From: Muribaculaceae bacterium
GTDB lineage: Bacteria > Bacteroidota > Bacteroidia > Bacteroidales > Muribaculaceae
Assembly (NCBI GenBank): GCA_017557665.1
Contig: JAFYYI010000052.1
Location: 1-58,974 of the forward strand
DNA length: 58,974 bases
Direction: 5' to 3'
Positions within the stretch are counted from its first letter, which is position 1. Each line of letters begins with the position of its first letter. A program made the translations under genes and the position numbers. The notes beneath the pieces are model-generated. The model had not been told where the DNA came from, ran no database searches, and saw only the letters and a program-made list of their open reading frames with translations. Of the stretch, positions 50,971 through 58,974 are shown in pieces.

Positions 50971-51819
50971 ATGAATCTGGTAAAACGCATCCTGTCGGGT
51001 GCCATTTATATAGCGCTGATTGTGGCGGCAATTATGTTGCTGGACAACTCTCCGGTGATGTACTTGCTGGTTTTCTCCCTGTTGATTGTGCTGGGCGTCA
51101 GCGAAATGATTACCATGGCCAAGGACGACGCTACCCAGTCGTGGCTTGTCAACATCATCGACATGCTGGGCGGCGTGGGCATCTTTGTCGCTTTCTTCTT
51201 GCATTATGACAAGGGTACGATGCCGTCTGGCTCCATGTGGCTGCTGCCGATTGTGGTCTACTTGCTGCTGCGCACCATTGTGCAGCTGTATCGACCACAG
51301 CAGAATGCCTTACACAGCCTGGAGCGCTCATTTTTCTCCTTGGGCTATATCGCCTTCCCCATTGCTATGCTCAACGGCATCAAGAGCATCTCGTCGCCTC
51401 GCCTGTTACTGGGCATGTTCATGTTCATCTGGCTATATGACACGGGCGCTTATTGCCTGGGCATGCTGTTCGGCCGTCACCGCCTGTTTGAGCGCATCTC
51501 TCCCAAGAAGTCGTGGGAGGGCGTCATCGGGGGAGTGCTGGCTTGTGTTGCTGGTGCCTATGTCTCCCACACTTGGTTTGACGAGTTTTTCCAGACCCCG
51601 GGATTGGACGTGTGGCTGGGCCTGAGCGTTGTGGTGGCCGTCTTTGCCACCTTCGGCGACTTGGTGGAATCCCTCATCAAGCGCACGGTGGGCGTCAAGG
51701 ACTCGGGAAACATTCTGCCTGGACACGGTGGCATTCTTGACCGCATCGACAGCCTGCTGCTGGTGGCCCCTGCGGTGCTCATCTACCTGTTGCTGGTTGT
51801 CCCTAATATCATCCGTTAA
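50971..51819 (+). CDS. cdsA: Phosphatidate cytidylyltransferase
   Basis: CdsA makes CDP-diacylglycerol from CTP and phosphatidic acid in the inner membrane, the branch point of phospholipid synthesis. The 282-residue protein has about eight hydrophobic helices. The C-terminal signature SLIKRTVGVKDSGNILPGHG is followed by GILDRIDSLLL, with the catalytic Asp pair. Start at 50971 (MNLVKRILSGAIYIAL) or 50968. The MltF-like gene follows 9 bases later on the same strand. Confidence 0.95.
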   Translation: MNLVKRILSGAIYIALIVAAIMLLDNSPVMYLLVFSLLIVLGVSEMITMAKDDATQSWLVNIIDMLGGVGIFVAFFLHYDKGTMPSGSMWLLPIVVYLLLRTIVQLYRPQQNALHSLERSFFSLGYIAFPIAMLNGIKSISSPRLLLGMFMFIWLYDTGAYCLGMLFGRHRLFERISPKKSWEGVIGGVLACVAGAYVSHTWFDEFFQTPGLDVWLGLSVVVAVFATFGDLVESLIKRTVGVKDSGNILPGHGGILDRIDSLLLVAPAVLIYLLLVVPNIIR

Positions 51820-51828
51820 CAAGCTGCC

Positions 51829-53208
51829 ATGCGTCATTTTATCCCTTTCCTGGTGCTCGTGTGGCTATTGTCAATGGCGGTGGCTTGCGGAGGCAGGGAT
51901 GATAACGAGTCGCAGCAGCATCATTTGCCCGACACCCTCAACGTCGGTACCCTCTACAGTCCCACAGGATTCTTCATTCTCAAGGGCGACACGATGGGTT
52001 ATGACTATGACCGCATCTGTGACTTCGCCCGTTCACGCGGTATCGCTTTGCGTTTCAAGGTGGCGCGCAGCATGCCTGCTTTACTTGAGATGCTCAAGAA
52101 GAAGCAGGTCGACGTGCTGGCCTGTGAAATTCCGGTCACTGCTGAGTATAAGTCTCGGGTCTTGCATTGCGGAGCTGTCAACGAGACCTATCAGGTGCTG
52201 GTGCAGCACAGCGGCAAGAATGTGATTTATGATGTGACCCAACTCATCGGCTGTGAAGTGTTTGTTGAGAAGGGCTCCAAGTATGAGTCACGATTACGCA
52301 ACCTGGATAACGAAGTGGGTGGTGGCATCACCATCCGCACCGTGGAAGGCGAGGCGGCATTGCCCACCGAACTGATACAGAAGGTCTCAAGGCGTGAAAT
52401 CGGCTATACCATTGTCGATAGCGATATCGCCCAGATGAACCTGGCCTACTATGACAGCATCAACATCGGGCTCAGGGTGGGATTCGCCCAACACTCGTCA
52501 TGGGCTGTGGACAAGCGCAACCAGTGGCTGGCCGACAGCATCAACGAGTGGGCCTTGAGTCTCAATGCCCAGGAATATTCCAAGCAGGCCTTGAGGCATT
52601 ATTTCGAGATGAACCGTGGACCCAAGCCCGACTCGGTCAAAGTGGACACCCTGGCGGTTACTCCGCCGGGCGGCATATCGCCCTATGACCACGTCTTCAA
52701 GCAGTATGCCCAGGAGATTGGCTGGGACTGGCGACTCTTGGCCGCGATAGCCTGTTGTGAGTCGGGGTTTGACCCCAATGCCACGTCGTGGATGGGAGCG
52801 CGAGGACTCATGCAGGTGATGCCCAAGACGGCCAGGTCCTATGGCGTGAACGAGGAAGATTTGGGTAATCCCGAGGTCAGCATACGTGTCGCTTCCAGAG
52901 TGCTCAAGGACATTGAAAGCATCATGCGCAACCGCACTGGGCCTGAGGACCGCCTCAAGTTCATCCTGGCATCCTATAATGCCGGTGCCGGCCATGTGAT
53001 TGACGCTATTGCGCTGGCGCGCAAGCATGAGCTTGATCCGCGAGTGTGGAGTGAGAATGTCGAGCAGGCCATGTTATGGAAGATGGATCCCGAGTATTAC
53101 AACGACTCGGTCTGCTCCAATGGCTATTGCCGTGGCACGGAGCCGGTGGACTATGTGATCAAGGTGCTCAACTGCTACGAGAACTACAAGAAGAATTACA
53201 AGAAATAA
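51829..53208 (+). CDS. MltF-like membrane-bound lytic murein transglycosylase
   Basis: The 459-residue exported lipoprotein (lipobox MAVAC, Cys about 20) has an N-terminal solute-binding (SBP_bac_3-like) domain at about 35-265: VGTLYSPTGFFILKGDTMGY, then DYDRICDFARSRGI. A C-terminal SLT lysozyme-like domain follows at about 290-430. The catalytic Glu is in ACCESGFDPNATSWMGARGL (about residue 310), then MQVMPKTARSYGV and ILASYNAGAGHVIDA. This layout is that of MltF, which cleaves glycan strands with 1,6-anhydro products. It follows cdsA by 9 bases, and DUF3332 comes 31 bases after it. Confidence 0.93.
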   Translation: MRHFIPFLVLVWLLSMAVACGGRDDNESQQHHLPDTLNVGTLYSPTGFFILKGDTMGYDYDRICDFARSRGIALRFKVARSMPALLEMLKKKQVDVLACEIPVTAEYKSRVLHCGAVNETYQVLVQHSGKNVIYDVTQLIGCEVFVEKGSKYESRLRNLDNEVGGGITIRTVEGEAALPTELIQKVSRREIGYTIVDSDIAQMNLAYYDSINIGLRVGFAQHSSWAVDKRNQWLADSINEWALSLNAQEYSKQALRHYFEMNRGPKPDSVKVDTLAVTPPGGISPYDHVFKQYAQEIGWDWRLLAAIACCESGFDPNATSWMGARGLMQVMPKTARSYGVNEEDLGNPEVSIRVASRVLKDIESIMRNRTGPEDRLKFILASYNAGAGHVIDAIALARKHELDPRVWSENVEQAMLWKMDPEYYNDSVCSNGYCRGTEPVDYVIKVLNCYENYKKNYKK

Positions 53209-53239
53209 GAAACTTTTAAATCATTTATAAGAAATCATT

Positions 53240-53797
53240 ATGAGAAAGAAACATTTGATTATTGCCACCGTTGTGGCTATGTCGGCATCGATGATGATGC
53301 AGTCGTGCATTGGCAGTTTTGCGTTGTACAACAAGGTAAAGGCCTGGAATGACCATGTGGGCGACAAGTTTGTCAACGAAATCGTCTTCGTGGCCATGTG
53401 GATTCTTCCTGTTTATGAATTGAGTTTTGTAGCCGACTTGTTTATCTTGAATTCTATTGAGTTCTGGTCAGGTACCAACCCCGCATTGGCCGAGGCCGAG
53501 ACCAAGGTCATCGACGGCAAGGACGCACAGTATCTCATCGCTCGTGATGCAACGGGTTATGCCATCACCAACCTGACGACCAAGCAGGTTACCCGTTTCA
53601 ACTTCAAGGCTGAGGATAACTCATGGTGGCTCGAGAACAACGGCCAGGAGGTGAAACTCTTCTCCTTTGTTGACGACACCCACATCAATGTCCTCACCCG
53701 CGACGGCAGCTACACCCAGGTGGAATTGTCACAGGCAGGTGTGCTGGCCTATGAGGAACTGGTAGGCATCAGCGGCATCAACTTCGCCATGAAGTAA
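53240..53797 (+). CDS. DUF3332 exported protein
   Basis: The 185-residue protein has a signal/anchor with a lipobox-like MQSC (Cys about 23). It carries the DUF3332 hallmark GSFALYNKVKAWNDHVGDKF followed by VNEIVFVAMWILPVYELS, a hydrophobic hairpin, and a beta-rich C-terminal half. DUF3332 proteins are widespread in Bacteroidetes and gamma-proteobacteria; their role in the envelope is not known. It closes the cdsA-mltF-like operon and is followed by a strong terminator. Confidence 0.9.
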   Translation: MRKKHLIIATVVAMSASMMMQSCIGSFALYNKVKAWNDHVGDKFVNEIVFVAMWILPVYELSFVADLFILNSIEFWSGTNPALAEAETKVIDGKDAQYLIARDATGYAITNLTTKQVTRFNFKAEDNSWWLENNGQEVKLFSFVDDTHINVLTRDGSYTQVELSQAGVLAYEELVGISGINFAMK

Positions 53798-53820
53798 ACG
53801 CGTGAAGGATATAACAGAAA

Positions 53821-53868
53821 AAACGGGCAGGACGGTTTTCAATTTCCGTCCTGCCCGTTTTTTTTTTC
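53821..53868 (+). terminator. Strong terminator after DUF3332
   Basis: AAACGGGCAGGACGG pairs with CCGTCCTGCCCGTTT, with a T-run of ten. Confidence 0.95.
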
Positions 53869-53920
53869 GTTATTCTCGCTTTTTTCGTTATTCTCCGTCT
53901 TATCCGTTATCTCCGTTCAA
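53866..53920. repeat. TCGTTATTCTC-like array
   Basis: Four variants of CGTTATTCTC / CGTCTTATC / CGTTATCTC with a period of about 10-18 follow the terminator. They are one of the degenerate intergenic arrays. Confidence 0.5.
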
Positions 53921-53940
53921 CCCTGAGTGTTGTCTAAAGT

Positions 53941-53998
53941 ATTACGGGCTGTCAGCCCGTAATGAAAGAAGGCCGCAGCTATTGCCGCAGCCTTCTTG
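53941..53998. repeat. REP-like double-hairpin module, copy 1
   Basis: Palindrome ATTACGGGCTGTCAGCCCGT (plus AAT) is followed by GAAAGAA and a second hairpin (AAGGCcGCAG...CCGCAGCCTT). It is found 3' of the minus-strand gene at 54016. The same plan recurs at 55667 and 58677. The second hairpin can serve as that gene's terminator. Confidence 0.8.
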
Positions 53999-54015
53999 AT
54001 AAAATGTTGTCCAGA

Positions 54016-55401
54016 TCACTTCAAGACCTTCACGGCGCTTGTTGTGCCGTCGGTGTAGGTGGTGACCACAATCGTGATGCCGTTAGCCTCCTGCATCTCC
54101 TGACCAAGCATGTTGTAGTAACGCCTGCTGGCAATCTCCTTGCCACCCATCGTCTCCTCAACATCGTTTGACGCGCTTATCACGAAATCATATTCTATCA
54201 CATCACTTGGGAATTTGTTGTAATACAAAGCGTATGCCTCAATATGATACGCGCCGTCGTCGGTGAAGCGAAGTGCCTCGGTGTATTCAGTCCATTCGCT
54301 CCATGTTTCATCTGGATAAAGTACACGGTAGTAAATTTCGCTACCAGGTTCTGAAGGGGTTATTTCCACAATATATGTGTTATCCTCTATGGAGCCTTTG
54401 AAGACAGGATCGCCAGTACTACCACCAAACATTATTCCTCGAGTAATGAGCAAGTTAATCCCATCATTGATGAACTGGAGACCGAAGCAATAGGTATAAT
54501 AAATATGGTTGTTAGTCTCAGACAGGACGGGAACGCAGAACATATTCTCGCTCTCAAATAAAGGATTCGGGACATTCTCTTCAGCATCGCCAAATTCAGG
54601 GACCTGCATGTCGGTCTCGGCACCGTAGCGCGTGCCGTTCACCATAAAATAGAAGGGCACGTCACCTTCTCCGAACATGTCTGGTCTTAGTGAAAGCATA
54701 ATGTAGCAGTTGGCGTCATCGAAGGGGTCGGTAATGAGCTCATACCAATACTCAAGACCTTCTGGGTCAAGCAGTACAATCCATCTGCCAGTCATGTGCG
54801 GATCCTCCGGTTCTATTGGCTCTTCGTTTTGGACCTTGACGTGGCAGACGCGGGTAAAGTGGGTGTTCTCGTCGCCATTCTCGATGATGGTGCCGCCGCG
54901 GCTGTCAGGCGTGGAAGACGCTAACGTGTTGAAGGTGATGTTGCCACCCTTGAAGTCTGGGCTGACATCAAGGTGCAGCAGTATCATCTCGTTATAGTCG
55001 CCGCCTTCCCACTTTATCAGGCCGTAGGGCACCCAGGCGTTCGGATCCTCGCCGTTGGGATCCTGCCAATAACCCTTCTCCATAAAGATGGCAATGATGC
55101 GGTTGATTTCGGACGGCCCCGAGAAATCGGGACGGAGTTTCTTTTCCTGTCCATCACTGTTGATGTAAGTCACACGTTGATCAGCGCCAGATTCGGCTTC
55201 GGTGACTCGCAGGCCTGCAGGCAGTGTCAAGTCAACCTGCCAAGCGTTCAGACGAGCTGAAAAGTGTGCCTTCACGGGAACGACAATTTCGGTCCCCAAC
55301 TCATCTTGTTTCACCTCAAAGTCCTCGACATACAAAGCGCACTCGGCAAACGCGCTGCTCGTCAAGAACAAGGCAATGAATGTAAGAAGATACTTTTTCA
55401 T
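54016..55401 (-). CDS. Secreted protein with cohesin-like domain and T9SS-like tail
   Basis: The 461-residue protein has a signal peptide (about 1-19). The N-terminal beta-sandwich at about 20-190 resembles cohesin or related adhesion domains: VEDFEVKQDELGTEIVVPVK, LNAWQVDLTLPAGLRVTEA, then ILLHLDVSPDFKGGNITFN. A middle part with DPEGLEYWYELITDPFD and chitobiase-type repeats (EPGSEIYYRVLYPDETWSEW) comes next. The end YYNMLGQEMQEANGITIVVT is of the sorting-domain type. Surface location is likely, and it could receive the dockerin of 23866-24216, which is speculation. The TAGTTTTG box is at 55476-55483 (minus strand). Confidence 0.8.
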   Translation of the reverse strand: MKKYLLTFIALFLTSSAFAECALYVEDFEVKQDELGTEIVVPVKAHFSARLNAWQVDLTLPAGLRVTEAESGADQRVTYINSDGQEKKLRPDFSGPSEINRIIAIFMEKGYWQDPNGEDPNAWVPYGLIKWEGGDYNEMILLHLDVSPDFKGGNITFNTLASSTPDSRGGTIIENGDENTHFTRVCHVKVQNEEPIEPEDPHMTGRWIVLLDPEGLEYWYELITDPFDDANCYIMLSLRPDMFGEGDVPFYFMVNGTRYGAETDMQVPEFGDAEENVPNPLFESENMFCVPVLSETNNHIYYTYCFGLQFINDGINLLITRGIMFGGSTGDPVFKGSIEDNTYIVEITPSEPGSEIYYRVLYPDETWSEWTEYTEALRFTDDGAYHIEAYALYYNKFPSDVIEYDFVISASNDVEETMGGKEIASRRYYNMLGQEMQEANGITIVVTTYTDGTTSAVKVLK

Positions 55402-55526
55402 GATAGATATGTGTCAAGAGATTAACAAAAAGCGCATTAAAACATATAGTTTGATGAATAAACCATCAACGCCTGCAAAACTAGTTAATATTTTTAATAA
55501 TTCAAAGAAAAAACAGAGAAAAAAGA

Positions 55527-55576
55527 GATAAAAATAAAAGTAAAAGTAAAAGTAATAGTAAAAGTAAAAGTAAACC
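55527..55576. repeat. AAAAGTA hexamer array
   Basis: Seven units of AAAAGTA/AATAGTA type with a period of 6 (AAAGTAAAAGTAAAAGTAAT...) lie upstream of the secreted protein gene, about 130 bases from its start. This is the purest short-period array of the window. Confidence 0.85.
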
Positions 55577-55666
55577 CTAACCACCTGTTATTTAATTAGT
55601 TGCGAGACAATCCTGCGATCGCGGCTTTTTTATCCCATAACCACTTTCGGTAGGCGTTGTCACGGT

Positions 55667-55723
55667 ATTACGGGCTGCCAGCCCGTAATGAAAGAGAGGG
55701 CCGCAACAATTGCCGCGGCCCTC
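55667..55723. repeat. REP-like double-hairpin module, copy 2
   Basis: ATTACGGGCTGCCAGCCCGT (plus AAT) palindrome, then GAAAGA and the hairpin GAGGGCCGC...GCGGCCCTC. Located 50 bases 3' of corA on the minus strand. Confidence 0.85.
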
Positions 55724-55773
55724 AATGTTTGGGTTGCTATCGGCTATCGAGAAAAGCACGTATTCGTTGCCTG

Positions 55774-56703
55774 TTATTTGAAGAATTTGCTGTGGCGGAT
55801 GAAGATGTAGCCCACTGCCATCAGCACGAACGAAACCGCTATTGCGAAGGGGAAGCCGAACCACCAATTCTCCATGCGGTTGGGCACATTCATGCCGTAG
55901 AAGCCGGCCACTACAGTGGGAATCATCAGCAGGATGGTCACTACGGTGAGCGTCTTCATGATGCGGTTCAGATTGTTGCCGATAACCGACGAGTAAGTCT
56001 CCTGCTGCCGCTCCAGAATGTCGTTATAGATGCTCGCCGTGTCGAGCGCCTGTTGCGTCTCGATCTCGACGTCATCGAGCAGGTCATCATCGTGAGGCAG
56101 TGTCCGCAGCCGCTTTTTCAGGCGCGTGAGCACGGTCATGTTGCCCTTGAGCGATGTGATGAAGTAAATCAGGAATTTGCCAAACCCCATTGTGCGCATC
56201 AACTCATCGTTGTCCATCTTTTGCTCCAGGCGCTCCTCGGCGGCATTCATCATCCCGTTCATCTGCTTGAGGTACTTGAGGTACCACACCGATGTCGAGA
56301 GCATCAGCGACAGCAGCAGGTCATAGCCCTTGCAGGCGTTGACGCGACGCTGATTGCTCCAGCGGATGAAATCGTCAAGCACCTCGGTGTCATAGTAGTT
56401 GACCGTGATGAACACGTCGTCACGGATCAGGACAGCCATTGGCGCGGTCGAGAAGACGGTGTCGCCATCCTCGTCAATACGCTTGCTGGGGACACGGACG
56501 AACACCATCAGCCAGTTATCCTCCTGGTCCACGCGAGGGCGCTCCTCGATGTCCGCTGCATCGTGGGCAAAGTTGGGAACCGCGAAGCGTTCCTTCAACA
56601 GCGACAAATCCTCGTCGGTCGGCTTGCTCACCTTGATCCAGCACCCCGACTTCCACTGGCGAATCTCGCTAAACCCATCCTTGCATTTCCAATAACTGAT
56701 CAT
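55774..56703 (-). CDS. corA: CorA-family magnesium/divalent cation channel
   Basis: CorA forms a pentameric Mg2+ channel in the inner membrane. The 309-residue protein has the large N-terminal cytoplasmic domain, a long helical stalk (DDDLLDDVEIETQQALDTAS), and two C-terminal membrane helices. The selectivity motif GMN is in VVAGFYGMNVPNRMENWW. The C-terminus is short and basic (IFIRHSKFFK). The promoter box TATCTTTG is at 56735-56742 on the minus strand. A REP-like module follows it. Confidence 0.95.
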   Translation of the reverse strand: MISYWKCKDGFSEIRQWKSGCWIKVSKPTDEDLSLLKERFAVPNFAHDAADIEERPRVDQEDNWLMVFVRVPSKRIDEDGDTVFSTAPMAVLIRDDVFITVNYYDTEVLDDFIRWSNQRRVNACKGYDLLLSLMLSTSVWYLKYLKQMNGMMNAAEERLEQKMDNDELMRTMGFGKFLIYFITSLKGNMTVLTRLKKRLRTLPHDDDLLDDVEIETQQALDTASIYNDILERQQETYSSVIGNNLNRIMKTLTVVTILLMIPTVVAGFYGMNVPNRMENWWFGFPFAIAVSFVLMAVGYIFIRHSKFFK

Positions 56704-56734
56704 AATGAATCCGTCTTTTCCATGTTTAAGTATG

Positions 56735-56742
56735 CAAAGATA
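56735..56742 (-). promoter_or_regulatory. -7 box for corA
   Basis: TATCTTTG on the minus strand, 31 bases before the ATG. Confidence 0.65.
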
Positions 56743-56864
56743 GAATAATTTTTCTTTAAAACCTTATTAATAGGAGGAAAATGCAATTGAGGCTTCATCT
56801 GCCGTAAAAAAATGAGGGTTGCAACAAGTGTTGCAACCCTCTTGATGAATTCTTGGTGAGATTC

Positions 56865-58493
56865 TTACTTCATGACCTTGGTGGCAGTGGTGGTGCCGTC
56901 GCTGTAGGTGGCGAGCTGCAGGTAGAGGCCCGTTGCGGGAGCCGTGGGCAGTTCGCGACCGGTGAGGTCAAAGTAGCGGATGCCAACCACTTGTGCGCCA
57001 TTGGCAATCTCATTGATGCCCGACAGATTGGGATTGTCGACATAGACAACCTCCGAGCGGTTCACTTCATCACCAGCGGTGTAGATGCTCTGGACACCCA
57101 CCTTGTCAAAGTCGGTGGTGTAGATGTAAACCGTGTGACGGCCGTTACCGCTCATGTAGATGTCGAAGTTGATGTTGTCCTCAAACTTGTAAGGGATGTC
57201 GGTCATTGCGCTTGACAGACCGATGTAGTCCTCGGGGTCGAAGGTGAATACCTCGCCATCAAGGTAGATGTTGTAAAACAACTTGTTCTCGTTGAGCTTG
57301 TTACCGTCAACGTCAACCGTGGGGATGGTAAAGTGCAGTACGGCCCATCCCGAGGCGTTATTGACAGTCAGGTCATCATCGGTGAAGACGGGTGTGGCGG
57401 GTACGGCGGCAACTTCGTCAAAGGCGACAAGAGCGGGTGCCACATAGTCGTTGATAATCGACAGCGTGGTGGGACCAACATTGGTGACCATGGCGGCAGG
57501 CCACTCGGCAACGATGTTGCGTGCATCCTCATCGACGTTGAAGACAATCTCGTTGTTGAGGTTGTAGTTGAACACGGGAGTGCCGTAAGTCTCGGTGTCG
57601 ACAAAGGCGTCACCGGTCAGCACATAGATGTGACCGTTGTAATAAGCATCGACTCCCAGGTATTGACGGGTGGGGAAGGTGGCCTTGCCGTCAACAAGGG
57701 TACCCTTGATAAAGGAATCAGGATTATTGTTGTTCAGGTTGCCCATGTAGATGTCCTCGCCATCAATGGCCACGCTCACCACGGTCTCCTTGGTCTTGGT
57801 GAGGTCGGTGGGATCGGAAAGGTAGGTCAGGGTGTAGCTCTGGATGTACATGTCGTCTCCACTCAGCGTGATGGACTCGTCGGTCTGAGGAGCATAAACG
57901 ATGTGCTGGTCGGCCATGTAGAACCAGTCGGCTGTAGCGTCACACAGGCCGATGTACTTGTCACCCAGCTGGGTGAGTACGCCGTTCTCCCAAGTGAACT
58001 CGATTTCGCCTTCTTCTTCAACAACGGGCATGCCCTCGTCCTCGTCATAGTGCATGCAGTAGGCATAGTAGGGATCGCCATAGTCGAGGATGTAGAGTTG
58101 AGGCAGTTTCACGACATACTTACCGTCGCCTGCAGACTCGGCCTTGATCCAGGGCAGGATGGAGAACCAGATGTAGCCCTGTGAGATGGGATTGTAGATG
58201 TACAGGTTGCCGTCGGTGCCCTCAACCACCTTGCCGATACCGCCATCCACATTCTGGATGTAGATGTCGCCCCAGCCCAGGCCATAGGCAAACGATTGGG
58301 CATACATGTTGTCATACAAGGTGCCCTCGGGCGTGTCCATGATGGGCTCTTCCTCGGCTCTTGCGGGAGCAGCGGCAGGCGCCTTGAACTGTGACAATCG
58401 CATGTTGCTCTTGACGGGCATGCGTTGAGCGGCGGCCATGCTCGGGATGAGCAGCGCTGCAACCAGTGCAATAAGAGTAATTGTTCGCTTCAT
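56865..58493 (-). CDS. Secreted repeat protein with T9SS-like tail, paralogue of 17710-19287
   Basis: The 542-residue protein, from the ATG at 58493, has a signal peptide (MKRTITLIALVAALLIPSMA) and beta-rich modules. One has the line GEDIYMGNLNNNNPDSFIKG, then TLVDGKATFPTRQYLGV, matching the DIYxQGLxxxLPxAWxKG lines of the protein at 17710. It ends with VVGIRYFDLTGRELPTAPAT and GLYLQLATYSDGT, a T9SS type A-like tail. It is exported to the surface; no enzyme motif is seen. An in-frame ATG at 58505 would add four residues. The TACATTTG box is at 58541-58548 (minus). Confidence 0.8.
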   Translation of the reverse strand: MKRTITLIALVAALLIPSMAAAQRMPVKSNMRLSQFKAPAAAPARAEEEPIMDTPEGTLYDNMYAQSFAYGLGWGDIYIQNVDGGIGKVVEGTDGNLYIYNPISQGYIWFSILPWIKAESAGDGKYVVKLPQLYILDYGDPYYAYCMHYDEDEGMPVVEEEGEIEFTWENGVLTQLGDKYIGLCDATADWFYMADQHIVYAPQTDESITLSGDDMYIQSYTLTYLSDPTDLTKTKETVVSVAIDGEDIYMGNLNNNNPDSFIKGTLVDGKATFPTRQYLGVDAYYNGHIYVLTGDAFVDTETYGTPVFNYNLNNEIVFNVDEDARNIVAEWPAAMVTNVGPTTLSIINDYVAPALVAFDEVAAVPATPVFTDDDLTVNNASGWAVLHFTIPTVDVDGNKLNENKLFYNIYLDGEVFTFDPEDYIGLSSAMTDIPYKFEDNINFDIYMSGNGRHTVYIYTTDFDKVGVQSIYTAGDEVNRSEVVYVDNPNLSGINEIANGAQVVGIRYFDLTGRELPTAPATGLYLQLATYSDGTTTATKVMK

Positions 58494-58540
58494 AAATTGA
58501 ATCATTTTAATGGTTAAAACAAAAGTTGGTTAATCAACCG

Positions 58541-58548
58541 CAAATGTA
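58541..58548 (-). promoter_or_regulatory. -7 box for the secreted protein gene
   Basis: TACATTTG on the minus strand, 47 bases before the ATG at 58493. Confidence 0.6.
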
Positions 58549-58676
58549 AAGAAAAACAAACACAGTGACAACCATCTGGCAGCTATTTTTTCGCACCTGA
58601 CTCAATAGGTCTCATCCCCAGCGCCCAAGTCTGTGCCGTCGATAGCCCCAGCCCCCCATGCCCGTGCCGTCAATGT

Positions 58677-58735
58677 ATTGCGAGCTATCAGCTCGTAAAA
58701 AAACGAGGGCCGTGGCACTACTGCCACAGCCCTCG
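58677..58735. repeat. REP-like double-hairpin module, copy 3
   Basis: ATTGCGAGCTATCAGCTCGT palindrome, a short A-run, then the hairpin CGAGGGCCGTGGC...GCCACAGCCCTCG. The base pairs are kept while the sequence differs from copies 1 and 2 (compensatory changes). Located 3' of the isocitrate dehydrogenase gene. Confidence 0.75.
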
Positions 58736-58766
58736 GTAAGTTCCCTTGAAAACGGTCGGCGATGAA

Positions 58767-58974
58767 TTAGCCGAGGCGCTTCTCGAGGTTGGTGCGGATG
58801 GCCTTGATGAACTCGGCGCTGTTGACGGCCTTAGCCTCAACACCTTCCATCAGGTTCACGAGGTCCTTGGTAACGATACCGGCGTTGAGGGTGTCGAAGC
58901 AAGCGCCCTCGAGCTGGTCACCAAAGTTCATGAGCTCCTTGATACCGTCCTTCTCACCGCGCTTGCGCAGGGCA
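58767..58974 (-). CDS. icd: NADP-dependent isocitrate dehydrogenase, C-terminal part (cut by the window edge)
   Basis: The 68 residues visible on the minus strand run ALRKRGEKDGIKELMNFGDQ, then LEGACFDTLNAGIVTKDLVN and a stop after NLEKRLG. The pattern L..RG..D...L..FA..LE......I..G.MTKDL is the C-terminus of the dimeric, eukaryote-type NADP isocitrate dehydrogenase. That enzyme makes 2-oxoglutarate from isocitrate and is common in Bacteroidetes. The N-terminal remainder lies outside the window, so the assignment rests on this tail alone. Confidence 0.8.
   Translation of the reverse strand, partial: ALRKRGEKDGIKELMNFGDQLEGACFDTLNAGIVTKDLVNLMEGVEAKAVNSAEFIKAIRTNLEKRLG

Overview
The window is a chromosomal stretch of a gut-type Bacteroidales bacterium, most like Muribaculaceae or Prevotellaceae; the species cannot be fixed from sequence alone. 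The evidence is as follows: Bacteroidetes-type promoters (TAnnTTTG at -7) lie in front of many genes; Shine-Dalgarno motifs are weak or absent; the order is rpmB-rpmG-DUF4295; TamB is paired with a DUF4421 protein; secreted proteins carry C-terminal tails resembling type IX secretion (T9SS) signals; and there is KDO synthesis, a BspA-type leucine-rich repeat protein and a LacZ-type GH2 enzyme.

Layout. 0.2-11 kb: rluD and a PASTA membrane protein, a cation diffusion facilitator, kdsB with a GH2 beta-galactosidase, a LUD-domain protein, a small DedA-type membrane protein, a CE1-like esterase, DUF169 and DUF6440 proteins. 11.5-16.7 kb: a lipoprotein, then a dcuB-type C4-dicarboxylate transporter with an outer-membrane porin, interrupted by a 1.6 kb AT-rich insert (DUF4236 protein and a K+ channel). 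16.9-25 kb: repeat-rich secreted proteins, mutY, a Sel1 protein, two paralogous lipoproteins and a dockerin-like protein. 25-32 kb: tamB, DUF4421 and tsaD. 32-37 kb: an AT-rich four-gene operon (two DUF262 proteins, one with a GmrD-type HNH domain, an HD phosphohydrolase and an unknown protein), probably a defence module. 37.6-44 kb: Ste24-type M48 peptidase, yaaA, a broken zinc-ribbon gene, cinA and a winged-helix protein. 44.2-45.7 kb: gene-poor DNA with a strong small-RNA candidate and several hairpins. 46.3-53.8 kb: ribosomal proteins L28 and L33 with DUF4295, a thioesterase, dprA, a nucleoside phosphorylase, cdsA, an MltF-like transglycosylase and DUF3332. 54-59 kb: two secreted proteins, corA and the C-terminus of isocitrate dehydrogenase at the edge.

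The most striking signal is structural. Both accessory inserts sit directly downstream of a minus-strand core gene, and beyond each lies a second, broken copy of that core gene's 3' end: dcuB at 12194-12360 against 14005-14171, and M48 at 32222-32271 against 37668-37752. A third 3'-end fragment, of rluD, lies at the left edge. No integrase is present. This looks like one-sided homologous, one-sided illegitimate acquisition of cargo at gene 3' ends. The intergenic regions also carry many degenerate short-period repeats, each with its own unit, and three copies of a REP-like double-hairpin module.
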